The notes beneath the pieces were generated by a model. The model did not search any database and was not told the DNA's origin. It worked only from the letters and a program-made list of their open reading frames with translations. The translations under genes were made by a program, and so were the position numbers. From the NCBI GenBank assembly GCA_037954665.1, contig JBBMOL010000138.1:1922001-1986000 (forward strand): 64,000 nucleotides of DNA, given 5' to 3'. Below are positions 11,749 through 22,807 of the stretch, one piece after another. Source of the stretch: Laguncularia racemosa (lineage: Eukaryota; Streptophyta; Magnoliopsida; Myrtales; Combretaceae). Each line of letters begins with the position of its first letter. Position 1 is the first letter of the stretch.

Positions 11749-11817
11749 GTAAGGGAGTGTATCGTGATTTAATATATATATTTATAAAATTTGTGTTAGT
11801 ACTAATCTTTTCTGCAG
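11749..11817 (+). other. Candidate 69-nt leader intron, element A
   Basis: Begins GTAAGG and ends TTTTCTGCAG, with a branch-point-like ACTAATC about 15 bases before the end and a T-rich tract between. It stops six bases before the gag ATG. The same layout recurs in B (60,100-60,168, also 69 nt) and C (47,630-47,570 on minus, 61 nt). Splicing is inferred from sequence only. Confidence 0.45.
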
Positions 11818-11822
11818 GAACT

Positions 11823-12900
11823 ATGTCGAGCATAAATTCTCCTGAAAGTGAGAGGGGAAGGTTTAATGCTAGGTTAGTGATTGAGGCGTTGAGGGGTGAG
11901 ATGAAAGGAATGTTTCAGGAGGGGATGGACAAATTATGGCCGGTAGAGAAAAGACTAGAGCAATCTACAAAGTCTTCCAAGGGCGTAAGGGGAGGTCGTT
12001 CTAGGATGTACAAAGGGGGGAGATGAAATGTCGGAAGATGAATTTGATGAGCCTTCTGTCGGGAGTTTTAGAGGTATAGGGGTTTGGAATAGAGGAACTA
12101 GGGTTTGGGGAAAGGGATAGAGGAGATAGGAAAAGAGAGGATAATCAATTGAGTAGCTTTTAAAGATGAAGATTCCTCCTTTCAGGGGAAAAAATGATCC
12201 CGAGGTGTACTAGAATGGGAGAAGAAGGTGGAGATGGTATTTGATTGTCATAACTATAGTGGGAGAAAGAAAGTGAAACTTGCTGCCATTAAAATTTTTA
12301 GATTATGCCTAGTGTGGTGGGATCAATAATGTTGAATAGAAGAAGGAATGGCGAACCCCCTATTGAGTTTTGGGGAGAGATGAAAAGGGTGTTTAAGAAG
12401 CGGTTTGTGCCCGCATATTACTATCGTGGATTGCACAACAAAATTTCAAAAATCTTGGCAAGGAAACCGAAGTGTGGATGAGTATTTCAAGGAGATGGAA
12501 GTAACGATGATCAGGGTGAATGTAGAGGAGGTAGAGAGGCTACCATGGGTAGATTTCTTGCTGGATTAAAAAGAGAAATTCAAATGTTGTTGAATTGCAG
12601 CATTATGTAGAATTAGGGATATGGTTCATATGGCTATAAAGGTTGAGAACCAAAAACGGGCGGAAAGGTAGTAGTAATGCACGGTTTCAACAGGGTACTG
12701 GTTCATCCACCTGAGAGACTAACCAATGGAAGAAGGAAGAAAAGCCTTTACCCAACAAACTAAAAGGAGAGTTGAGGGCAAGCGGGTTATACTCCTAGTA
12801 ACCAGGTAACCCTGATTCTTCTACTTCTAGAAATCGTGAATTAGATATTTTAATGCTAAGGTAGAGGCCCTATTCTAGTCAATGTCCAAATTGGAGTGTT
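11823..12900 (+). pseudogene. gag of element A
   Basis: Gag capsid and nucleocapsid protein. The start ATG at 11,823 follows the intron-like segment and opens MSSINSPESERGRFNARLV; the same start occurs in C. The capsid part shows, across frames, EWEKKVEMVFDC (about 12,210), KLAAIxF..ALVWWDQ (about 12,280), KRFVPAYYYR.LHNK (about 12,400) and VDEYFKEMEVTM (about 12,470), which is the retrotransposon gag domain (Retrotrans_gag type). A degraded CCHC knuckle follows near 12,850-12,895, where SQCPN is readable. At least five frameshifts separate the blocks. Confidence 0.8.
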
Positions 12901-13640
12901 ATGATTTTGCGTGATGATGGTGAGTATGAGACTGAGGGGGGTAGTGAGGAAAGGGATGATATGCCTCCATTAGAGGACACTAGTGATGATGAGGAGCCTG
13001 AAATTAGGGAGGTTAGTGGTAGTAGTGAAGTAAGCTTTGAATGTGCAAGTGAAGGAAGAAGAGGAGGTGCAAAGAGAGAATATTTTCATACTAGATGTTA
13101 TCTAGGAGATCATATTTGCAGTTTGATCATTGATGGAGGAAGTTGCACCAATGTGGTGAGTAATTTTATTGTCGAGAGGTTGGGAACTCAAAACTACTTA
13201 AACACCCTGTCCATATAAATTGCATGTGGTGAATGATAGTGGTGGCCTAAGGTGAGTAAGCAACCCTTGATTGCTTTTCCATTGGTAGGTATGAGGATGA
13301 GGTGTTATGCGATGTAGTGCCAATGCTGTCGTGTCATGTGTTGTTGGGGAGGCCATGGCAATTTGATAGGAAGGTTGTTCATGATGGCTTTTCTAACAAG
13401 TATCGCTTGTTCACCAGGGGAAAAAGCTTTAATCTTAAACCTTTAACACCTAACAGGGTATATGAGGATCAGTTGCAGCTACAACAGTCTTTTGCAAAAC
13501 TTAAGGTGAGTGAAAAACAAAAGGGAGAGTGGGGAGAGCAAAAGACAATGAGAAAAAAAAGGAATACAAAAAGTCGAACTCAAAGGAAAAAGAGAGGAAG
13601 GCTGGAAAGAGTGGAGACCAAGTTGAAGGGGGATCAACTT
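12901..13640 (+). pseudogene. Aspartic protease region of element A
   Basis: Retropepsin that would cut Gag-Pol. An acidic linker (ERDDMPPLEDTSDDEEPE) is followed by HICSLIIDGGSCTNV at about 13,108-13,155, the D-[ST]-G active-site region in the DGGS form found in this plant gypsy group. The flap and C-terminal part, CDVVPM..HVLLGRPWQFDRKV, is at 13,306-13,375, and VYEDQLQLQ is at about 13,460. A frame change at about 13,218-13,300 separates the halves. The lysine/arginine-rich part at 13,540-13,640 is the linker to RT. Confidence 0.75.
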
Positions 13641-13789
13641 TAGTGGTGAGTGAAAGGAGAGTGAAACCCTTGAAAAAAGGGGATTGGTGGCAAGAGCGAG
13701 CGTAGTGGGGGAGAATTTAGTGATGAAGAAAACCTATTTGTTTTTGCTGGTTTTTTTAAGGAAAATGTCTAAAACTAACAAACTATCTA

Positions 13790-14590
13790 ACTCTTTGCCG
13801 TGTGGTTGTGTCTATTGTGCAGGACTTTGAAGAGTCTTCCCTGGGAGTTTCCCAAAAGGGAATCCCCCCTATTCGGGGTTTTGAGCACCGTTTGACCTTG
13901 TCCCCGGAGCATCGTTCCCAAAAAACAAGCCATTTTTATAGGAGCAATCCGGGGGAGAAAAAGGAACCCAAAGGCAGGTCGAGAATTAGGGAGAAGGGGG
14001 TACGTGAGAGAAAGCTGAGTCCATGCGCATCCCTGTGTTTTTAGTGCCTAAAAAGGATGGGTATGGGAATGTGTGTTGCTGCCGCGCCATCAAAATCACG
14101 GTAAAGTATCGTATCCCTTTCCCTCGCTTGATAAAATGTTAGATGATTTTCATGGGTCTAGGTCTTTTTCCCAAAATTGTTTTTAAAAGTGGTAACACCA
14201 AATTTGAATGAAAAGAAGGTTTTTTGGAATGGAAAACTGCATTCAAAACGAAATATGGTTGTAGGTGGTTAGTAATGCCTTTCGGTTTTTAAATAACGCA
14301 CTTAGTACTTTTATGAGCTTATGAACCCTGTTTTTTAGGACTTTTATTTGGGAAATTTTTTGTTGCTATTTTGATGATATTTCTTTACGTAAGGTTTAGA
14401 AGATCATTTATTCACTTTTAGGGGTGTTTAGAAGTGCTTCGAAAGGAGCAAATTTTATGTAACCTCAAGAAGTGCACTTTTTGCACAGAAAACTTGGTTT
14501 TTGGTTTTATTGTTATGTATGGGAATACAGGTTTGATAAAGGGAAAAAAATCGTTGCATCCAAGAATGGCCTGTCCATTAATGTAAGTAA
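13790..14590 (+). pseudogene. Reverse transcriptase of element A
   Basis: Readable blocks in order: VQDFEE linker (about 13,817), VFLVPKKDGYGN (about 14,035-14,070), TVKYRIPFPR (about 14,100-14,128), EWKTAFKTKYG (about 14,228-14,262), RWLVMPFGF (about 14,265-14,292), the catalytic palm motif YFDDIS (14,368-14,384, intact), VLRKEQ (about 14,434) and NLKKCTFCTE (about 14,461-14,490). Order and wording match Ty3/gypsy RT of plant chromoviruses. Frameshifts fall between blocks. RNase H follows directly. Confidence 0.8.
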
Positions 14591-15130
14591 TGTGCGGAGT
14601 TTCCGGACTAGCGAGTTTTTATAGGATTTTTTGGGGAAGGATTTTAGTACCTTTGCGAAACCACTTACTGGGTAATTAAGAAGAACGGGGGGGTTCAGAT
14701 TGGGGAGAGAAACAAGAAAAGGGCCCTTTCAGACGCTTAAAAATAAGCTGACTCAAGCCCCTTACGCTTTCTAACTTTGTTTAAAATTTTTTAAAATTGA
14801 GTGTGATGTTAGGATTAGGTATTGGGCGTGCTTATGAGAGAGAAGACCAATTGCATTTTTTAGGAGAAGTAAGAGGGGCAAACTTAAATACCCTATTATG
14901 AAAAGGAGTTATATGCTTTGGGTTTGGGCCCCTGGAGACTTGGCAACACTATTTTTGGGCCCAAAAAGTTTGTGATTCCCCCCTGATCATAATCCTTGAA
15001 TACTTGAAGGGGCAACAAAAGCTGAAAAAAAGGCATGCTCGTTAGGTGGAGTTCATCGAAACATTTTCTATGTATCCACTACAGCAGGTAAAGAAAATGT
15101 CGTTGCGATGGACTTTCTAGAAGGTATACT
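14591..15130 (+). pseudogene. RNase H of element A
   Basis: Contains SVRSF..(T)SEFL (about 14,595), DFSTFAKPL (about 14,640-14,665), QTLKNKLTQAP (about 14,730-14,760), IECDV (about 14,799), ERRPIAFF (about 14,838-14,862), LKYPIM and ELYALG-like text (about 14,885-14,925), and ENVVAMDFLEG (about 15,090-15,125), the equivalent of ENVVADALSRR. RNase H tether between RT and integrase in the usual gypsy order. Confidence 0.75.
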
Positions 15131-15179
15131 CTTATCTTACTTTGTTCTAATTGCTTAGTTTTTAGACATTAAGGAAATT

Positions 15180-15833
15180 TTAGTGTGATGAGATTTTTGT
15201 TAGGAGTATGTGCATTGTGAGAAGAGTGGGCATGGTAAATTTTTAAACATGAAGGATTTTGTTTAGGGGGTAAATTGCATTCCAATTTTTTTTGAAGAGA
15301 ATTTTTAGTGAAGGAGTCTCAGGGGGAGGTTTAATGGGACATTTTGGGTAGCTAAAACCCTTGGGGTATTGCAGGAAACTTTTTTTGGCCTCAAATGAAA
15401 CGAGACATTGAGAGGATTTGTGGCGTGTGTTACGTGTAAGCAAGCAAAAAATAAAGTTAACCCTTTAAAGGGTTTTTTCCCCATTCCCCTTCCTCTGGCC
15501 CTTTGGGGAGAATTTCCATGGATTTTTTTGTTAGGATTACCCGGTTTAGACAGGTCGGGATTTTTTTTTTGTAGTTGGGATGTTCCCAAGATGGCTTTTA
15601 TTCCTTTCCAAACGGCGATGCTTGAATATTGCCAATTTGTTCTTTGGGAAATTGTGATTTTTAATGGTATGCCTAGAACAATTGTATCAAATGAGATGCT
15701 AAGTTTTAAAAGTACTTCTGGAAGGGACCTTGTGGGCTAAGTTAGGAACTAAGTTATTGTTTTCTATATTGTCATCCACAGATGGGGCCCAAAAAACCGA
15801 GGGAGGAAATCGAATTTATTACTTTGTGAGGGT
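15180..15833 (+). pseudogene. Integrase of element A, 5' part, cut by N1
   Basis: Integrase N-terminus and core. Zinc-binding part: GTFWVAKTLGVLQ..(F)..MKRD and CVTCKQAKNKV (about 15,330-15,455). Core: PWIFLLGLPG (about 15,517-15,545), SKMAFIPFQT (about 15,585-15,612), IVxFNGMPRTIVS (about 15,650-15,690) and H-P-Q-T-D-G (about 15,772-15,785). The frame VNRTL..LLRV(I) reaches 15,833, where N1 begins. It resumes at 22,808. Confidence 0.8.
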
Positions 15834-17347
15834 GATCCGAAAAAAAAGAGAATAAAATGAGCGTGAAAAATAGGAAAGTGTCCGGTTTGATCAAGAAATT
15901 TAGTGAGAAAAGAGTTTTCAACCCAAAGATTGATTAAGTAATAGACCTTTATAAAATTTTCTACTATTATTTAGGCAATGATTTTTGATGGAATTGAATG
16001 AATTATGCAAAATTTCTCAAAAAAGAAATTATGTTGAAAAATGATAAATTGATGGGGGAAATAGAATCCACCCTAATTCTAAAATTTATTCCTTCATGTT
16101 TATAAATCATAGTATATGGTTTTCACAAGAAATTAACAAAACCTTAATCCTTTATCAAGTTTTAAAGTAATGTTACCCAATTTAATTTATGCCCGCTAAT
16201 TAAAATAAAAATGAGGATTCTAATTCACAATAAAAAAATTTTCCCAATTATTGTTTGCTATATCTTTAAAATAATTTCTCCAAAATCCCTTAGTGAAACA
16301 TTTAAAAAAATTATTGCAAAAAACCTTGGTCAATTTCTAATAAAATTCAATAACGTGCTTCCCATGAATTTTTAAATTTTTCTTGGGAAATTCCTAAAAA
16401 ACCCTAAATTTTTTTTTGAGTCATTTACTTTTCTAGCTTGATTTCAATTACAAAATACAATTCATGAGGCTTCTTATATGAAATTCGCTATTATTGTCCT
16501 ATAACGAATACAATGTCATTTTGTTTGAATTTGGCTTCTATGTTTCCACAAGGATGTTTGAAATTATGTATGAATTGCATAAAAAAATTGAAATAAATAG
16601 GTGCAAGGGAAATTCATATTGAACAACAAGAAAAAAAATAAAAAAGGGATAAAAAAAAATAAAAGTAAATGAAACAATGTATAATCTTCAAGAATTTTCA
16701 ATCCCCAAAATTTTTTTACGAGTTCTTAAATTTAAAAGCAAACTTCAGCAAAAAAACTTTCTTTCTTCAAAAAAAAATTTTGGGGAATACATGAATGAAA
16801 AGGAAATTTAAAGAAAATATAAAATTAAAGTTCCTAGGGGAATTCAAATGATTTAAAGAAAGACAAAGGTGTAAAAAAGAATCAAAAAAAAAGGATTCTA
16901 AAAAAAAAGGGGGGTTTCAAGGTTCCCCAAAAGGGGCTTTTATGATCCAAAGAGGGGAGGAAAGGGTTGACGTTTGGGGGTTGGTAAGAAATTTTTTAAA
17001 AAACGATTTTGGAGAGATTTTCGAATGGTTTCCCGGGGAGTAATGAAGGTCGGCTCAAAGGCCGGCTTTAAGACCGGCGGCTTTTTTGCTTTTTGGGGCC
17101 CCGGTTTAATTAGGCCGGCTAAGGTAGGGGCCCTTGAATGTAGGCCGGCCTTTTGGCGAGGCCCTCGTGCAATCCTCCGCTCGCTTCTTAAATTTTGTGA
17201 AAAAACCCCCCAATTAATTGTAATTTACTTTTGGGCTCAAAACCTGAATTTTACAATAAACCCATTAAATATCATTTCTTTTTTTCTTAAATTTTGAAAT
17301 AATTTAATATAAGTCCAAAAGAAAATATGAGTATATTGATCTTATCA
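15833..17347 (-). repeat. Left LTR of N1 (3' LTR)
   Basis: About 1.5 kb, direct repeat of 21,262-22,807. Shared landmarks include gattgattaagta (15,930 and 21,359), catttaatttctagc-type text (about 16,425 and 21,855) and aagtccaaa(a)gaaaatat (17,310 and 22,771). On minus it starts TGATAAGATC and ends TTCGGATCA. Between 17,045 and 17,160 it holds a cluster of GC-rich GGCCGGC words in otherwise AT-rich DNA. Confidence 0.8.
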
Positions 17348-17365
17348 ACATCCCCACATTTAAAA
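17348..17365 (-). promoter_or_regulatory. Polypurine-tract region of N1
   Basis: On minus reads TTTAAATGTGGGGATGT directly before the LTR start TGATAAG. This purine-rich boundary motif is characteristic of Athila-group elements and would prime plus-strand DNA. Confidence 0.6.
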
Positions 17366-19090
17366 TTTTGCTTTCCCTAAAGCAAAAAAAATTGATTTAA
17401 ACAGAGAAATCCTCATTGAACTTTTTGGGCCATTGTTCGCCCATACTGAAATTTGTAATGTATATTATTTTTGAAATTTGTGTTTAATTAAATACAACAG
17501 ATTTTTAATCCCAAGTTTAACAAAAAAAACAATCTTGTCATAAGGAAAAACATTCATTAAACTTCATTGGTTATTAGCAAGTATAATCTCCTTCAATTTT
17601 CTCCTCTAAAAAGATAACAAAAAGTGAAAGATTGGTACCATTTTTTACCTAGAATTTCCCCCTTTTTTTTTTATTTCCTTTAATTTTGAAGGAGTGAGCT
17701 TCCTCTTCTGGGGGGCAAAGCTCGCCCATGTCAACCTGGCTTTCATTAGGTACAAAATTTTTTGTTTCCCCCCTTTGTTATTGTGGTTCATTGAGTCGGC
17801 ACATCCTGGGCTCATTGCCTAAGTGCCCGGTTTTAAAGGGACCCCTACAAACTTTCCTACACTAACATTTAGTTTGGTACTCTTAAAACTCACTTTCCTG
17901 AGTTATTGGAGTAAGGGCTCTTGTTTTTTTTTTTTTTTTTCTTAAGGGACACTAAGTAAAATTTTCCCTTTACCCTTTCATAGGTTTTAAAGGTATTCTC
18001 AAAAAAAATTTAAAAGAGAGATTTACCCAACCAATTTTTCCTTAATAACTTGCTTGTTTTTCAACTTAAGGACTAAATCTCAATTTTCAAGGCTAAAATA
18101 GGGTAAACCCCATTCTAGAGATTTTATATTAAATTTTAAACTTGTAATAGCCCAAACAGTTGGGGGGGTAGGGCCCAATCTAAGTCATTTCAGGTTTTAT
18201 TGTGATAAACACTTAAGGACATAAATAAAGAGGGGTTTTGTAAGCTCATGATGTGTGCAATATTATACTTTACTTTTAAAACCCCTTCCCCCACACTTAA
18301 AATTGGACAATGTCCTCATTTTTCCCAAATATGCACAAAAAAAAGGGAAAAAGAATATCAATGCAAAAATTGAAATACTGGTATTTCCCCGGGGTTTAAA
18401 ATTGTTACAGGAAAAAAATTTCGTCCAAAATGTTGTATCCTTGGAGTGTTTTTAAAGCCCGGCGGCTTTACCCAGCCTTGAATTATTTTTTTTTTTTTTT
18501 GTAACAAAAATTAAAACATGTGTATATACTTATTGGCATGGGCTGCCTCCCATGAAGCGCTTTTTTTTAGTCATCAACCTGATACGGGTTAGCTTACATC
18601 AAGGATTTTTAAAAAAATCCCCCAACACATCTTTTTTCATATTAGGTTCCAAGCTTCCTTTCCCATGGTATGGTCCCCTTTTTTTATTTTCCACCAAGTT
18701 TTGTGTGGTACAACAAACTTACCTACTGATGTTGCCTTGACCTCTCAAGATTTCCCCTATGTTATCTAACTGCCCTTTTGAATTGCTGCTGCTTCTTTGT
18801 CATAGGCGTGGTTTAATGTGAGTGGGGGATTTCCTAAATTTCAGACACTTAAAATCAAAAAATTTGATTGAAAGACATTATTTTCAAGTTTTGCATGGGA
18901 ATTGGGGAAATTGGTGGCTTCTCATAGGGTTTGTTTTAAAAAAGCACAACTTTTTCGTCTGGGGTATTTGCTCACACCCTTTTTTTCTTGTCATCCTCAC
19001 CCCCAAATCTATTTTTCAATATTTAAATGTTTCCCCTACATTTTCCCTCCCCATTTTAGTATTTCACCCTCAACGAATGTCAAATACTTT
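17366..19090 (-). other. N1 3' internal region without recognisable domains
   Basis: Minus-strand 3' part of N1. Around 18,545-18,565 the text gcgcttcatgggaggcagcc resembles the '...gcttcttgggaggcaacccaa' segment that follows pol in Athila elements, and 18,286-18,345 holds cccacactt(a)aaattggacaatgtcctc, also familiar from that untranslated region. RT, RNase H and integrase motifs were sought between 19,090 and 18,550 and not seen. The plus-strand open frames at 18,822-19,214 and 18,552-18,740 are antisense. Confidence 0.5.
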
Positions 19091-19099
19091 GCTTTCTAT

Positions 19100-19770
19100 T
19101 AGACAAAACAAAGGATCATCTATCAAATTTTACTTGGTCGTCAGTGCTCTAAGGGTGAGTTGCCTTGTCCTAATAATTAGGTTGACCTGTAGTGGAAAGG
19201 GGTTCCCCGAATGAGTGGAATGTCGTCATTTTTTCCCACATCCAGTAGACAAAGTCACTGGAAATTGAATTTATCGACCTTGACTAAGACATCCTCCACT
19301 GTACCTTTGGAAACCTTATGTTTATCAGTTGCTGCCAAGTGAGGGTTTCCTCGCATTTTGTGGCTTTTTCCCGAGCTTCCTAAAAATGAAAGGGCATTAA
19401 ATTAATACTTGCCCCAGAATCTCAAACTTTCCCAAAAATAATATTACCAATGGTGCAAGGGATACTGAAAACTTCCCTGATCTTTCGCTTTTAGGTGCTG
19501 AGTGATTTCTTTCTTTGCAGCTAAAATTCGCCAAGAAGCTTTACTTTCTCAACCTCTCCTGGATTTTTTTATTGGGAGAGTGCTTTTCATGAATTTGGAT
19601 AGGATGGTTTTTGTTTTAAAGGGCCCCAAAGAAGCTATTTTATTTGAACCCCTTTTTAATATGTCACAAAACCTGGCAAACTGGGTTTCCCAAATTTCCC
19701 CTCTGCTTGTTTTTCCTAGGAAAGGGTAGGGGAACATAGCCGAACACTGGTGTTTGGGGTGAGTTCCTCC
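19100..19770 (-). pseudogene. Protease region of N1
   Basis: Minus strand. LPFPRK (about 19,730) and ETQFARFCDILKR (about 19,700-19,660) match the pre-protease linker of Athila/Tat elements (xPFPxR, xxQFxKFLxxFK). Further on are TIGN-like text (about 19,465), LGQVLI.CPF for DLGASINLMP (about 19,420-19,390), VEDVLVKVDKF (about 19,290-19,260) and D(F)..LDVG..DDIPLI.GTPF (about 19,250-19,200), the flap and C-terminal half. Frameshifted throughout. Confidence 0.65.
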
Positions 19771-19879
19771 TCCTTCTGCCCCTTTCTCTGGACTTTCTTT
19801 TAAATTTTTTATTGCCTTTCAGCTTTCTTACTTCCTTACCTCTTAGCATGATGGCATTGACATGAGGGTGTTCTCCTCA

Positions 19880-21030
19880 GTTTTGTAGGCAAAACCCCTG
19901 AGGGTTAGTACTTTTTGCTGTGCAATTTGATCGAGTGCCCCCAAGTTTCTGATAGAAGCTTTTTGGGTTTGCGGGGGGGTGTCGTTTTTTGCATGTGCTC
20001 CTATGAGCTTTTCCCATTGAGTGGGTTTGCTGTGAGAATAGGCATTCTGAGCAAAGGTTTTTCGGGAAAACCGGGGGTAGGTTTAAAGTGTTTGATTTCT
20101 TTCCCTCCAGGGAAAATTTTGGGATGATTGCGCCACCCAGGTTGTATTTTTTCGAATATGGTCCTTTGAGTACCTCTTGGAGGTTCCCTACAAAGTTTAC
20201 CTTTTTCCATGGATGAGGGGAGCAGTTTCTAGACGGGCCTTCAAGAGTTGAGGTGGCCCTGAGCAAATCAAACAAGCAATTTGATTAACTTTTAAAAGAT
20301 GGGCAGAGGTGGTCTACTTATTGAGTGGTAAAGAGCAGAAATTGAGTTTTTTAAGGTGCCCATGTCTTTGACAATGCTATCTAGATTACCTTTCATGTGC
20401 CAATTTGTGCACTAGAGGCCATTTATTATAAAAGCCTAGCCTCTTCATAGTCTATCTTAGTGCCCCCCCAAAAAGCAGCTTTCTCCCGAGATCTCAATGT
20501 GTCATCTAAATGAGATAGAATTTCAAAAAGGGATTATCGGTAACCCCATGAGGGGGGCTTTTTCTAATTCCCCTCCTTGAATCTTTCCCAGCTTTATAAA
20601 GTGATTCCCCACTAACTTAGTAAATTTGTGTGTTTTCTTAATAGCTTTCAGCGGGTTTGGAAAAAAATTCCCCTTAAAAAAATTTTAGATGAGAGATAAC
20701 CCCAAGGGGTTTACAGAGTCTTGTGGAAAGAATTGTACCAAGCCCTGTTTTTTTAAAGTGAAAAACGGAAAAAAGTTGTACCAAATTACATCATCAGATA
20801 CTTTATTCTTTTTACTGTATTAAATATTAAAGAAATACTGCAATAGGCTCATCAGGTTTCCCTTTTTGGTATCCTTCGAATATTTGATTAAACCCATTTG
20901 AACGGTGTTGGTTTTACTCAAAATTGTTAGCCTGAATTGTTGGTCTTCTTATTGCAAGACCTGAAACAACGGTTTTGTGTATTCCGAAGTGCTTCCAAAC
21001 CCTGAATCCGATGTTGTTCTCATCTGCCAT
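19880..21030 (-). pseudogene. gag of N1 (Athila type)
   Basis: Start ATG at 21,030 on minus gives MADENNIGFRVWKHFGIHKT, then IRRPTIQANNFE ending near 20,917, the conserved N-terminal block of Athila Gag. The C-terminal part near 20,210-20,000 contains VNFVGN, PYSKKYNLGWRNHPKIS and, in another frame, NAYSHSKPTQW, matching the YNPGWRNHPNFSW signature of Athila/Tat Gag. The middle (about 20,280-20,900) is degraded. Position just after the PBS supports the start. Confidence 0.75.
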
Positions 21031-21237
21031 GTTTCTTTTCCTTTTTTCTTGCTTTTTCCCAAGGTTGTGAAAAGGGGCGTTCTTCCAAATTATTGGTAGA
21101 AGTTGCCTTCTACTCTTGCGCATAAAAAGAAATTAAAAAGGAATAGGAAACGATCACACAATGATAACAAATTAAAAAACAAAATAAAATTTTGCCTAAA
21201 TTTTAACATAGAATTGAAAATGGTTAATATTAATCAA

Positions 21238-21256
21238 TCCCCGGCAAAAGATGCCA
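21238..21256 (-). promoter_or_regulatory. PBS of N1 (Athila type)
   Basis: On minus reads TGGCATCTTTTGCCGGGGA, against the usual Athila site TGGCGCCGTTGCCGGGGA. It lies next to the LTR end and upstream of gag. Confidence 0.75.
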
Positions 21257-21261
21257 AAAAT

Positions 21262-22807
21262 TTATCCCCGCAAAAAAAGATATAAAATGAGCATGAATAA
21301 AAACCGGCAAATGTACCCGGGGATCAAATAAAATAGTGAGAGAAGAGTGGAACCCGAAGATTGATTAAGTAAAGACCCTTTTTTAATTTTCTATTATTTA
21401 GGCAATGATGTTTTATGAGAAATTTAAAGTTTGCTAAATGCTCAAAAAAAAAAACTTTTTTTTGAAAAAGATAAATGATGGTGGGGGAAAAAGAATACCC
21501 CTAATTCTACAATCTATTGCCCTTTATGTTATAATACTCATAGCTTATGGATTTTCACAAAAAATTAACAAAACCCTTAACCTTTATCAAGTTTTCAAGT
21601 AAAGTTACCCCCAAAAATTTTTTTTAATAGCTTTCCCCAATTAAAATCAAAAGAGTTTTTAATTCACAATCATAAATTTCCTTTTATGATTGCCCAATTT
21701 TTTAAAAAAATTTTCCATCCCTTAGTGAAAAATTTTTATAAAAAAATTGATGAAACACTTGGTCAATTTCTAATAAAATTCAATAACGATGTTCCAAGAA
21801 TTATTAATTTTACTTAGGAAACCTATAAAAAAATAAATTTCCTTTCGAGTCATTTAAAATTTCTAGCATTGATTTCAATTACAAAAATACAATTTGAGGG
21901 GGCTTTTTATATGAAAATTTCGATATCTTATGTCCTATAACTGAATTTCAAAGATCATTTTTGTTTTTAAATTTTGGCTTCTTTTATGTTTCCCACAAGG
22001 TGATTTAGAAATTTTGTAGAATTGATAAAAAAAAATTGAAATAAATGGTGCAAGGAATTTAAATTTAAAAAAAGAATAAATAATAAGTGGCATAAAAGAA
22101 AAAAAGTAAATGAAAAAAGTATAAACTTCAAGAAATTCAATCTTCCAAAAAGATTTCCCCCGAGTTTTCAAAAGAAAGCAAAATTCAGCAAAAAAAACTT
22201 TCTTTTTCAAATAAAAAATTTTTGGATAACATGAAATGTAAAGGAAATTTAAAAAAAATATAAAATCCTAAAGTTCCTAAGGGAATTCTAATGATTTTAA
22301 AGAAAGACAAAGGATGCTAAAAAAAGAATCAAAACAAAAGGATTTTAAAAAAAGGGGGGTGCTTCCAAGGGTTCCACAAGGGGCTATTTAAGTCCCAAAA
22401 AGGGGGGATAAAGGGTTTACTGATGAGGAGTTAGTAAAACAAATTAATTTAAAATCGTTTTGGAGGTTTTGCAAAAGGATATCCGGGGGGAGTAATGAAA
22501 GGGCCGGGTCAAACGGCTTTAAGGCCCCAAGCTTTTAAAGCTTTTTGGGCCCGTTTAAAATTTGGCCGGCTCAAGGTGGCACCTTGAATGTAAGCGGTAA
22601 GGCCGGCGAAAACCTTTGTGCAATCTTCGTTGCTTCTTAAATTTTTTGAAAAAAATCCCCAATTAACTTGTAAATTTTCTTTTTTGGGCCTCAAAACCGA
22701 AATTTTCACAAAAACACCTTTTAAAAAAACATTTCTTTTTATTTTTTTAATATTTAAATAAATTTAAAATAAGTCCAAAGAAAATATAAAAATTTAATGT
22801 GTTTACA
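21262..22807 (-). repeat. Right LTR of N1 (5' LTR)
   Basis: Partner of 15,833-17,347 in the same orientation. On minus it starts TGTAAACAC (degraded from TGATAAG) and ends near 21,262 beside the PBS. It shares the GC-rich GGCCGG cluster (about 22,502-22,612), here more decayed. Confidence 0.8.

Larger units (their letters stand above)
15834..22807 (-). mobile_element. Element N1: Athila-type LTR retrotransposon nested in A
   Basis: Minus-strand element inside the integrase of A. LTR copies lie at about 15,833-17,347 and 21,262-22,807. PBS, gag and protease read on minus; the region before the left LTR carries the '...TGTGGGGATGT|TGATAAG' boundary known from Athila elements. AGGGT occurs on both sides (15,829-15,833 and 22,808-22,812), so the target duplication is probably AGGGT with one T lost at the left. 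The internal region is only 3.9 kb, with no RT, RNase H or integrase recognised: a deletion derivative or non-autonomous copy. Confidence 0.8.

Noticed and set aside
18822..19214. 130-codon open frame on plus
   Set aside because: It lies opposite the degraded gag-protease side of N1, has no motif and is best explained as antisense noise.
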